From contig JAFEVB010000009.1 in the NCBI GenBank assembly GCA_032629725.1, positions 67,001 through 131,000 of the forward strand: a stretch of 64,000 bases of DNA. The letters run 5' to 3'. The notes below the pieces were generated by a model. The model was not told the origin of the DNA and did not search any database. It saw nothing but the letters and a program-made list of their open reading frames with translations. How positions within the stretch are numbered: position 1 is the stretch's first letter; every line of letters begins with the position of its first letter. Position numbers and translations under genes: made by a program. This DNA comes from Gremmenia infestans. Taxonomy: Eukaryota > Ascomycota > Leotiomycetes > Helotiales > Hamatocanthoscyphaceae. Below, piece after piece: positions 25,068 to 34,742 of the stretch.

Positions 25068-25199
25068 GTTGTTGGAGGAGTGTTTTCCGGAAGAAGGGTT
25101 GTCAGTGCATCTTACGATCTGGTGATGTTTTACTGTAGTGTACTGTATAAGGAAACACTTGGTAGGCACGGAGTAGAAGTTTAAGTGGTGGAGGACGGG

Positions 25200-25214
25200 A
25201 CGCGCTTTTACGCG
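25200..25214. promoter_or_regulatory. cdt2: pair of MCB-like ACGCG boxes upstream of cdt2
   Basis: ACGCG occurs at 25200-25204 and again at 25210-25214, about 130-150 nt before the cdt2 ATG. ACGCG is the core of the MluI cell-cycle box bound by MBF. In fission yeast cdt2 is an MBF-controlled S-phase gene, so the placement suits that role. Confidence 0.45.
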
Positions 25215-25312
25215 ATTGTGGCGGTACGGGTGGTTGGCGGAAAGGTGGCTGGTGCTGGTGGTAGATGCGGGGCGGACCTTATCTTAGCGGCTTGGTCGAA
25301 AATTCCTCTGCA

Positions 25313-25324
25313 CCAGGAAAAATT
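25313..25324 (+). promoter_or_regulatory. SPB1: RRPE-like element upstream of SPB1
   Basis: CCAGGAAAAATT lies 92 nt before the SPB1 ATG. It matches the element before RRP5 except for one extra A there, in the same orientation and at nearly the same distance. Confidence 0.45.
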
Positions 25325-25415
25325 AAATATCTGAATATTTGCGACCACCAAGCATCGTCAAAGTTTGTAACGTCAAAGTTTGTTTCCTAGACAACCCGTG
25401 ACTCCATCCGATATC

Positions 25416-27995
25416 ATGGGAATCCAGAAGAAGCATGGTAAGGGTCGCTTGGACAAGTGGTACAAGTTGGCAAAAGAAAAGGGATACCGCGCCAGAGCTG
25501 CTTTCAAATTGATCCAATTGAACAAAAAGTATGGCTTCTTGGAGAAGAGCAAGGTGCTGCTCGATCTTTGTGCTGCTCCCGGGGTAAGTCAATCCACTTA
25601 ATTGTGGAATATCTATCTGATCTCTATCTAGTCATGGTGTCAAGTTGCTGCAGAGACTATGCCAGTGAGCAGTCTCATCGTCGGCGTTGATCTTTCTCCC
25701 ATAAAGTCCATTCCTCGATGCATCACCTTCCAAAGCGATATTACCACCGATAAATGCCGAGCAACAATTCGGTCGCACTTTAAGACATGGAAAGCAGATA
25801 CTGTTCTACACGATGGTGCCCCTAATGTTGGTACGGCTTGGGTTCAGGATTCTTTCAACCAGGCCGAATTAGCGCTCCAGGCTATGAAGCTGGCTACGGA
25901 ATTCCTTGTTGAGGGAGGGACATTTGTGACCAAGGTCTTCAGATCCAAGGACTACAATAGTTTGCTTTGGGTGTTCAATCAACTTTTTTCGAAAGTCGAG
26001 GCCACAAAACCACCATCTTCCAGAAACGTTTCCGCCGAAATCTTCGTTGTCTGCCAAGGGTTCAAAGCGCCTAAAAGAATAGATCCCAAGTTCCTGGATC
26101 CAAAATTTGTTTTCGCGGAGTTGTCTGATCCTACACCAAACAATGAAGCAAAGGTATTCAACCCAGAGATTAAGAAACGAAAGAGAGATGGTTACGAGGA
26201 GGGGAACTACACCCAGTTCAAGGAGGTGCCGGCTAGCGAGTTCATCAACACCACTGACCCTATCGCTATATTGGGAAGCCTGAACAAATTAAGCTTTGTA
26301 CAACCACCAAATGGAGATGTGGCGCTTGCTGCTTTGGACAAGTTGCCGGAAACCACCCAAGAGATCCGGGACTGCTGCGGTGATCTTAGAGTGCTGGGCC
26401 GTAAGGAGTTCAGGAACCTCCTTAAATGGCGATTGAAGGTGCGTGAGAAGTTCGGATTTGCTACAAAGAAGAAGACTGGTGTAGAGGAAGAGGTTGCTGA
26501 GGTGGAGTCGATGGACGAGGAATTGAAAATCCAGGAAGAACTGCAGCAACTGAGTGAGAAGGAGAAAGCCCGAAGGAAGCGAGAGAGACGAAAGGAAAAT
26601 GAGAAGAAGACTAAGGAAATCACGCGAATGCAACTTCACATGACTGTCCCAACAGAAATCGGTATGGAACAAGCAGGTCCCAATGGAGAGAATTCCATGT
26701 TCGGTCTCAAGGCAATCGACAAGACAGGCGCGGTGGATAAGATCGCCAAGGGAAAGATGGCTGTTCTAAAGGAGAGCGACAAGAGGGATCAAGATAGCGG
26801 CTTCGGATCTGGGGAAACGGATGAGGAGAGTGATGACGAGGAAGACAGACTCGACAGAGATCTAGATTCTATGTACGAACAATACCAAGACCGCAAATCG
26901 AGCTCCGACGCCAAATTCCGGGCAAAGAAGGCCAGAAAGGAGTACGAAGATGGGGATTGGGATGGGTTTTCTGCAGAGCATGAAAGTGAGGAGGATAGCG
27001 AGCTTGAGCAAGACAGTGACGATTCGTCGGATGAGGAGGCGCCATCGAAACGACCTCTGTTGACAGATCTTCAGCGCGAGGACAAAAAAGCTGGTGGACT
27101 TTCCAGACGGGCCGCACAATTCTTTGACCAAGACATTTTCAAGGATATTGGAGGGGTACCAGAAGAGGAAGAAGCTGAGGAGGCTTTGGAGGAAGGGGAT
27201 GAGGAAGTTGCGGAGGATCTCGATACATTAATGATGGAAAGAGATGCTGCGGAAGAGGACTCGGAGTCTGATATTCCAGAAGCCCAGGAAGAGGAATCCG
27301 AAGAAAGCGAAGATGAGGGCGGATTTGAAGTCGTCAAACGCAGCAGCAAAGACAAACAATGGGAGGAAGAACCCCGCAAGGACGGAAGACTAGGTGAGCA
27401 CTTCTAGTTTCTCATATCTGGGATAATACTGACATATTTAGACATCGATATCATCACCGCAGAAGCTATGACTCTTGCCCAGCAAATCGCATCCGGTCAA
27501 AAAACAATGCATGACCTATTGGACGATGGCTTCAACAAGTACGCGTTCAAAGACCGTGACGCCCTCCCAGAATGGTTCCTTGATGATGAGCACCGCCACG
27601 ACAAGCCCCATCGACCCATCACGGCGGCAGGCGCTGCAGCCATCAAAGAGAAATTGCGAGCATTGAACGCCCGACCCATTAAAAAGGTCCGTGAAGCCAA
27701 GGACAGGAAGAAGTTCAAGGCCGCACAGAGACTCGAGAAGATGAGGAAGAAGTCTGCGTTGTTGCAGGATGAGGAGGGCATGACAGAGAAGGAGAAGGCT
27801 TCGAATATTACAAAGCTGATGAGCAAGGCGACAAAGAAGAAGCCCAAGCAGCAGGTCAAGGTTGTTGTGGCTAGAGGTGGAAATAGGGGTATTGCTGGAC
27901 GACCGAGAGGTGTCAAGGGCAAGTATAAGATTGTGGATGCGAGGTTGAAGAAGGATGTTAGGGGTGAGAAGAGGGCGGCGAAAAAGCGCAAGTGA
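25416..27995 (+). CDS. SPB1: 27S pre-rRNA 2'-O-ribose methyltransferase SPB1
   Basis: Three exons (25416-25583, 25632-27393, 27442-27995) encode 827 residues, the usual length. The N-terminal FtsJ-type domain (about 20-210) has [11 protein letters not shown], the AdoMet loop [39 protein letters not shown] and the catalytic-end block [11 protein letters not shown]. The middle DUF3381-like region ([18 protein letters not shown]) is followed by acidic coiled sequence. A basic Spb1_C domain ends the protein ([39 protein letters not shown], a Lys/Arg tail). Yeast Spb1 methylates G2922 of 25S rRNA in the nucleolus and is needed for 60S assembly. The two introns are each only 48 nt. The start [16 protein letters not shown] is the conserved one. 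Confidence 0.97.
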
Positions 27996-28038
27996 GGGAT
28001 TTGTCTAGGTAGATAATGGATATACCAATTTTCTTGCA
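27996..28038. other. short spacer after SPB1
   Basis: A 43-nt spacer separates the SPB1 stop from the end of an interrupted minus-strand frame described next. Nothing else is seen in it. Confidence 0.4.
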
Positions 28039-28302
28039 TCAGTCTTTGACCCTATACAAGTGTGGGTAGCCAGAAGGCGTGACGGTGAAGTTCTGTTGAT
28101 ACTGCGGCCTTGTTTGGTAATCTAATTTGGTTCTACCATCCACCCTCGGAACACTTTCTCGATTAATGGAGATGGGCTTGTCGTTCTGCATGGCCATAGA
28201 AGGGAAACACTTGCTGCTGTCGTCCTTAGCCTCAGACATGACCATGGCGGAAGAGTCCTACAGTACGGATGACATGTGCGACTCGTCTCTAATGTTATCC
28301 AT
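28039..28302 (-). pseudogene. possible small gene interrupted by one in-frame stop
   Basis: From an ATG at 28302 the frame reads MDNIRDESHMSSVL, then a TAG at 28260-28258, then 72 more polar codons ending YPHLYRVKD and a stop. The segments share one frame across 88 codons. I recognise no family. It may be a relic with a CAG-to-TAG change, or simply a chance open frame. It converges closely on SPB1. Confidence 0.2.
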
Positions 28303-29757
28303 AGTGCTAGGTATGTAGGCATTTCTATTGACACTATTGGCTTAGTGAAGTCCAACCTTTCCTACTATTATCCATGGGAAGTCCCGGATCTAAGCACTTG
28401 TTCAGAGTCTCTGAAAAATCTACTAGAGTTTGCTTATACTCGTCTGAACTTAGTCATTCGTGGACACCTTTCGGATCATCTGGATTTATATTATTTCCGA
28501 CGAGCCCAAAATATGGGAATAGCCGTTGAAGTGTTTGGTTCATTTTGTTTCAAATGCGCTTCATCTATTGTTCGTATCCATTGTTCAGACAGAATCCGCT
28601 GATGATTAGTAAACCCAGCCAGTATCAGCGCCTTTCCAATCATCAAAGAACAATACGAGCACCTGAAGTAGGCTTGGTTTCTGGTGTTCTGTACAGTATC
28701 TTGTTTTGGGCATGTTTGAGAAGTGAGTGTGCTTAGTAGAGGATCTTCAGAGTCGGGCATCCTGATACGCTGTAACACGCGCTGCATCAACCATTTCGCT
28801 TACGCATTATCAAACCTTCAAGTAACTATAGTAGGTATTGCGGCCCCTGCTCGTGTAACCTTATCTCACACGTGGTAGCTTATACGGCGTGGTATTTCAA
28901 AAACATTACGGAATTCTGTTTCGTCTTAAGCTTCTCCTTTCCTCTTGATACCCGGCTACGTGAGCGAATCTTCTAACAGGTAATATGGAGTGTTGGAAAT
29001 TTTCGCATTTCATTCCACATAAAGCAAGTCTAGCCGCTGTTAATTCATTGTTCATCTGCGTTTTATGTCTATCCGAGCTTGAATAGTCTACTAGGAGCGA
29101 AAGCGAGGACGACGGTCACGTGCAGCACTCAATGGATGAGTTTATTTAGCTGCTGTAGATTAGACACTTTCAAGATCCTGTCCCATCTAATACATATACG
29201 CAAGACGCTTGCCTTTCATCATTATACATTCTCGCATTCGTTAAGAATGTAATACTTATTATAGCAGCTTTTCAAAGTGCTATTCGGTTTTTGGAACAAA
29301 CACCGAAACCCGGTGTCTTCTTTTCTGTCCAGGGCGAAATATGGTGCCCCCCGAACAGCTGAGGACCTGAGGTGGCTCTGTAGGCTATGAAATCAAAGCT
29401 GACAACTACTTTGAGAATTCACCTCATCTCACGTCCTGAGGATCTGATGCTCGTTGCATGTCCTGCACACAAAACACCAGAATAGTCTCACTAGATCTCA
29501 CTTCCACAATGAATTCTCCTGTTCCGTGGGGTCGGCATACAATGGATTAGTCGAAGACGAGATGCTGGGTGGCAATGAGAAACTATAAAGTGTCGAATGG
29601 AGCCCTTCCTGTCACTTCATTCTTCCATAACTTAAGACACTGCACATTCTCCATCTAGAGCTTTCCAGCTTCCACCTTCAAAGAAACAAGATCATTTGTT
29701 ATTCTATCTTCAGTCTCATCCCAACTTTCAAACCATACCAAAACCAACACCGCAATC
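28303..29757. other. gene-poor stretch upstream of the small secreted protein
   Basis: No convincing coding sequence over about 1.45 kb. A short hairpin-like sequence (ACACCG then CGGTGT) lies near 29299-29315. A TATAAAG box at 29584-29590 stands about 170 nt before the next start codon and probably belongs to that gene. Confidence 0.5.
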
Positions 29758-30159
29758 ATGCACGGAGCTGCCGCAATAGCACTTTTGCTGTTTGTCTCTT
29801 TCTGTCAAGCTGCACCAGTCGCAACTACCACACAACCGGCAGGCGCCGCCGTCATTACTTCTCAGGCCCCTGCGCCCATAAAAAGTACCAAGGAACTCGG
29901 GACCACACATCCGGCAGGCGCCGTCGCCAGAGAAGAGGCCTCTGCGACCATTATCAGTACCTCCAAGGCTCCCGCGACCACACAAAAGGCAATTAGTAGC
30001 ACTAGTGCTGCTGAGGCTCCTGCGACTACAACAAAAACAGCACCTGCTGTCACAACATCCAAAGTCGGTGCTTCTGTGGATCCTGCGACTACAACAAAGA
30101 CAGCAGCAGTGGCTGTCACTACCACCAAAGTCAGTGATACGAAGACTTCAAGTCTTTGA
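29758..30159 (+). CDS. small secreted Ala/Thr/Ser-rich protein
   Basis: A single exon of 133 residues. It opens with a clear signal peptide (MHGAAAIALLLFVSFCQA, cleavage near residue 18-20). The mature part is almost entirely Ala, Thr, Ser, Pro, Val and Lys, with imperfect repeats around PATTTKTA (three related copies) and HPAGAV/QPAGAA. Such sequence is normally heavily O-mannosylated and found in fungal wall or secreted proteins. There are no cysteines in the mature part and no GPI-type tail. A TATAAAG box and a pyrimidine/A-C-rich leader with CAATCATG context support a real transcript. I do not recognise a named family. It is isolated by more than 1 kb on both sides. Confidence 0.6.
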   Translation: MHGAAAIALLLFVSFCQAAPVATTTQPAGAAVITSQAPAPIKSTKELGTTHPAGAVAREEASATIISTSKAPATTQKAISSTSAAEAPATTTKTAPAVTTSKVGASVDPATTTKTAAVAVTTTKVSDTKTSSL

Positions 30160-31242
30160 GGCTCCGATCCTCCACTCGTCGGATTTTAATGTTGCGCGGA
30201 TTACCTTTCGTTGTAAGTCTACACCACTCCTGCACTTGGCCGTAATACTTGCTTACCTCTCGATATTGTAGTGCATTCAGTCTTTTCCCAACATAGCATA
30301 AACAACCAAATGTCCAACAGTGATAGCAAGAGCATCTGCGATGTTTTGTCTATGCTTGTAGTCGAGACTACTCTTGGGGGTCGGGGGACTGCTCTTTGAT
30401 CTATTTTTTGTTTTTGGGTCATAGCATAGCAAGCAAAAGAAATCAAATAGAACAGTAGAACTCTTTCACATTTCACTAATCAAGAGCAAACCCTTCAGGT
30501 GACCCCGGTTTATTGTGATTTGACCTCAAGATTAAGAATCAACATTGTGGAATAATGCTTTTCACTTTATTACTTGGTTATTTTTCCATTCAAAGGTTTC
30601 CTTGGGATTTGGAAATAACGCTCATGGATATACGTTTGACCTCGCAACGTCCTGAGTTGCGAGAGATATTATTTTAAAAGGGGGCGGGGTACATAAAAGG
30701 GGTCCAATGTTTCTTAAGATGGATGCAGCCTAGCGTCATTTCAAAGCTTCCATTTTCGTCACAAATTCCTCGGCCTCGACTATCTAAACTTGACAAGTCG
30801 GCGAAGCTCATAATGTAAGAGAGTCCACTACTTGTCGGCCCCAAGTTCTGGACCTTGAGCTACCATCATTCCGAGTATTAATAAGTATACGAGCACGTGA
30901 TCGGTGTAACATTCGGATTGAACCCTGAGTGCCATCTCGTCTCGACTTACCGATCATACCTTGGTGCAAGAAACCCTATCCAAGTTGAAAGACTTGAAAC
31001 TCCGAAAGAGATGCAACAGGACAGATCCCCTCGGAATCAATTTTATTCCCAAAATTATCTTCTCAAGATACGAGGCGTTTAGTCACGTAGGAACCGGATC
31101 CAGTAGGACTAATCGCAAAGCCACTTCCGTCCGCTGCGGCATCAAGCCAGCGTGTCCGATTCACGAACCATCCAAAACCCACCCTCTATTGCTAGTATGA
31201 TACATATCGTCTCATATTAAAGTTTGGGTTGAATGAATCAAG
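30160..31242. other. intergenic stretch, no gene seen
   Basis: About 1.1 kb between the secreted protein and the CofD-like gene. Only short frames without ATG or family features occur. It must contain the promoter of the CofD-like gene. Confidence 0.55.
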
Positions 31243-32967
31243 ATGAACAAGAAACACCATCTCGTGGTCTTTTCTGGCGGAAGTGCTGCAAATAACTTGG
31301 TCGATGTGTTTGGCAAGGTAGCCGATGATAAGGGGTGTTCTTTGAGCTAGTGAGTTTGTCTTTCCTTTTGGATTTTTGTCAGAGCTGGACGAGTTAGATA
31401 TGAATGTATGAATGGAAGCTGATGAGTCTGGGTGAAGCATTATTCCCATTTCAGATAATGGAGGGAGTTCGAGTGAGCTGATACGAGTATTTGGTGGACC
31501 GGGTATTGGCGATGTTAGAAGTATGTTTTGATACTTCTATTCGCTTTTAGTTTGGCTTTTCTATTGTCTCAAATTATTGAGTATGAAAGTTCTCATATCT
31601 CAGGTCAATGGTCTCAAAAATCCAAATGCTGGATGGCCATATCACTCTTGAAACCTCCCTTTCGCGCACGTATGCATTACTCACTCACTTAAACCTCCCC
31701 AGGTCGTCTTGTCCGCCTCATCCCAGAAGATCCAACCTCGCCCGAAACAACAGCCATAAAGACGCTCTTCAACCACCGCCTCCACGCCTCTCCCACAGAA
31801 GCCCGCAACGAATGGCTCGACATAGTCGAGTCCCGCCACCCGCTCTGGCAATCCATCACGTCGGAAAAGCGCGAGCTGATCCGCTCCTTCCTCAACACCA
31901 TCAACCTCGAGATCGTCAAGCGTGCTCGCCCGTCCTCAGTCTTCAACTTCCAATCCGCGTCCGTGGGGAACCTGTTCCTCACCGGCGCGCGTCTATTCAC
32001 GGGGAGTTTCGAATCGGCAATTTATCTACTGGGCGCTATTACGGGAGTGCCGAGTAACGTAAACGTGATACCAGCTATCAACAGTAATTTCTCGCATCAT
32101 ATATCTGCAGGATTACAAGACGGCACTATTATTACGGGTCAAAATGCCATTTCGCACCCCTCTGCCCCCTCTTCCTCCTCAGTCATACCATCATCATCGT
32201 CGCCATCCTCTCACCCCAGCACCGAATCCTCGCCCGAAACGCAACAGCAGCGCCGCAAGCTCTCCAAGGAACTAACAGACCACGACCTAGTCGATGACGC
32301 CAACCTGCCGGGCTCCCTGCCAACGTTACGCAAGCAGTACATCACGTTCCAGAAAACGCACACGGAGGATCTAGCGTCGCGGATCGAGCGTATCTGGTAC
32401 ATCAACCCGTACGGGCAGGAGATACGACCGAGTGCGAATCCGAAGGTGCTGGAGACGCTACGGGGGGCTGGGTGCGTGGTGTATAGTATTGGGAGTTTGT
32501 ATACGAGTATTTTGCCGTGTTTGGTGCTAAAGGGGGTTGGGGAGGCGATGGCGCGAGAGGAGGGGATTAAGTACAAAGTTTTGATACTTAATGGGAGTTT
32601 AGATCGGGAGACGAGGGCTGCGGGGCAGGATGGAGAGAGCAATGAGTTTGGGGCGAAGGATTTCATTGCTGCTATTGCGAAGGCTTGTCATGGGTCTAGG
32701 GGATTGGGGGAGGTGAAGGAAGAAGAATGGAAGCAGTATGTTACTCATGTTATTCATTTGCAAGGGGAGGGTACGCCTAGAGTTGAGAAAGAGGAATTGA
32801 GTGCGTTGGGGATTGAGACTGTAAAGATCTATGGACGGAAGCATGAAGGGGGTGATGGAGGAATGGTGTATGATGGAACAGCACTGGGACAGGCGTTGGA
32901 GGCTATCATGGGGAGAAGGGATCCGAGGAGTGATAAGACTCGGAGGAACACTTTGAATGTCAGCTAA
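31243..32967 (+). CDS. CofD-like (UPF0052, yeast YNL011C family) protein
   Basis: Three exons (31243-31349, 31438-31520, 31703-32967) encode 484 residues. The N-terminus HHLVVFSGGSAANNLV and the block ISDNGGSSSELIRVFGG followed by GIGDVRSRLVRLIPED form the nucleotide/phospho-sugar-binding Rossmann core of CofD/YvcK-type proteins. NLFLTGARLFTGSFESAIYL, VIPAINSNFSHHIS and WYINPYGQEIRPSANPKV continue the family pattern, and GSLYTSILPCLVLKGVG is the last conserved core. A Ser-rich insert sits near residues 215-245. Archaeal CofD makes coenzyme F420, which fungi are not known to produce, so the activity here is unknown. Intron 2 is long for this window (182 nt). The family blocks were used to choose all splice sites. 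Confidence 0.87.
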
Positions 32968-33192
32968 TAGTTTACATCCAAGGACTTGAAAATCAGAGAG
33001 GTGGATTCGTTAGAGATACTTAACGCTTCAAAGCATTCATGTTCATTGTATAGTCCCTTTTTTGCAGAAGCCCGATGCTCTTTGGAAAACGCCTTCCAAG
33101 ATGATCTAGCTGGTATCATGCCCAAATTTCATGCGCCCCATTCCCAAACTTACGCCATGAGATCCCTTGAAAGTTGGTCCCAGCAATGCCCA

Positions 33193-34247
33193 CTACTTCG
33201 CAACTAGTTTTCCTTTCTTGTTCTTTGTCATAAGCTTCATCTCCAAGGGGAAAATACCATTCTTCGGCTGCTTCCCTTTTGACGAAATGGCTGTGCTAAT
33301 CGGTGTCCTACACACGGGGCATGACTTCTTGTCGCCAGCATGAAGTGCTTGGTGTAAACATTCGGAACAGAACAGATGACCTGTCAAATCAGTAATTGTC
33401 TCTCCCAAGGTGGGAGAGAATACAAACCACAATGAGTGACCGTTAGATCTGTAGGGTTGTCCATGCAGATGATACATTGAAATTCGGCCAGCTTGACAGG
33501 TCTCCGCGCCTCGTCTTCATTTTGCTTCTTGATGAGCTCCGCTTGCTGCTTCGCTGCCAGCTCTCGGTATTGTAACTCGTCCTCCACATTTGCGAGATCA
33601 ACTATTTCAACATCCTCTAAGCTCTGCCGCCTGGAACCTGATCCAGTCCCCGATGCTCGAGCTGTTCTCTTGGGCGCCCTTCCCTGCCCCGCATCCTCTG
33701 TCGCTTTTCGTTTTCGTGTAGCGACCATTTTGGCATCTGGTGAAGATGATGTAAGATCGACGACGCTGGAGCGTCGGGTGGTTGTTCGTGAAGAGACCAT
33801 TTGTACAGGCGGCGAGTGGGGCGGCGACAACCCGTGTACGAAGGCGGCGAGATCGGCAAAACCAGCGTCGAAGGGGTCTGGAGATTCAGATCCAGCGATG
33901 GTATATTGTGAGAAAAGAGCTCGTGGTCGAGAAGGTCGTGCTTGCTGGTTTAGAGGTGGTGGCGCTGGCTCTTGTTGTTCCTGTGAGCGCGAGCCTGACG
34001 ACGAGGCTTGCGCTTCCACGAAGAACGAGTCGGACGATCGAAGGTGGGAGAAGAGGTCGCCGTTGTTTATGAATGAAGGGAGCTCGCCAAGGTCGTTGTC
34101 TGCGTCCGGGTTTATAGGTGGCAGTGTTAAAGAATCATAGCCGCTGCCTTCGCTGGTTCCAAACTGTGAACCCTGGCTCCAGGGCGACTGCGAGTTGGGC
34201 GGCGAGTTGTAGGGCGAAAGGCCTCTTAGGACGGGTGAATGAGACAT
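33193..34247 (-). CDS. RING-finger protein, SLX8-like SUMO-targeted ubiquitin ligase
   Basis: Two exons (34247-33428, 33380-33193) give 335 residues. Most of the protein is disordered and Ser/Pro rich. The C-terminal C3HC4 RING (about 256-300) reads CIICMDNPTDLTVTHCGHLF, then CSECLHQAL...CPVCRTP. Two hydrophobic-acidic motifs, SVVDLTSSSPD and VEIVDLANVED, look like SUMO-interacting motifs placed before the RING, the layout of Slx8/Rfp-type STUbLs. These ubiquitinate SUMO-modified proteins during DNA repair. The basic segment ATRKRKATED suggests a nuclear protein. The SLX8 identity rests on layout and RING type. Another nuclear RING ligase is possible. Confidence 0.75.
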
Positions 34248-34742
34248 GACAGAGGCACCATTGATGGATTTACAGGAATACTGAATATCGTCGAATGAAT
34301 ATCCAAAACTATACGATTATAAAAATGCCTCATATGGCTACAAATAAACAAAGGAAAGGGAGTGAAGAGGAGGGGGGGAAGGAGGGGAAGACAGTTGACA
34401 TGAGGTTCTGGGCTTGTTTAGTTGCCCCCTGTGGTCTGCGGTCTGTGGTCCGCGTGTGTGGTGGAGTGAAAGTGAAATTATCGGCGTTTACTTTCTCAGT
34501 GTCCAAGGCGAGGAAGGGCTCTTATCGATTGGAGCCCTGCCCTTCACCTCAGCCGTGCCGTCGCCGTCTGTCAAGGGGGGGGCGAACACGAACTTTTTAG
34601 TGGCTGGCTTGATCTATCTATTGCGACTCTTACATTTATTGATCCGCTCCGTCCAATAATTCATTCAACATCCCGCGCTGCATCGCATAGAATGCTCCAA
34701 GACTCATCCTCTATGCGTTAACAGCTTCTTTTGGCCCATAGC
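34248..34742. promoter_or_regulatory. divergent promoter between the RING gene and MIP1
   Basis: A 495-nt spacer with both start codons at its borders. It is purine rich at 34355-34395 and holds a G-run near 34575. No clear TATA box or other named element was seen. Confidence 0.5.

Larger units (their letters stand above)
25068..25415. promoter_or_regulatory. divergent promoter between cdt2 and SPB1
   Basis: This 348-nt spacer holds two ACGCG boxes on the cdt2 side, and an A-rich element CCAGGAAAAATT plus a second GAAAATT on the SPB1 side. Each is described separately. The left part also contains a TACTGTA repeat near 25131-25147. Confidence 0.6.

Noticed and set aside
30219..30476. Minus-strand frame beginning with a signal-peptide-like segment
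   Set aside because: It begins at GTG, has no upstream ATG in frame, and shows no family or repeat features.
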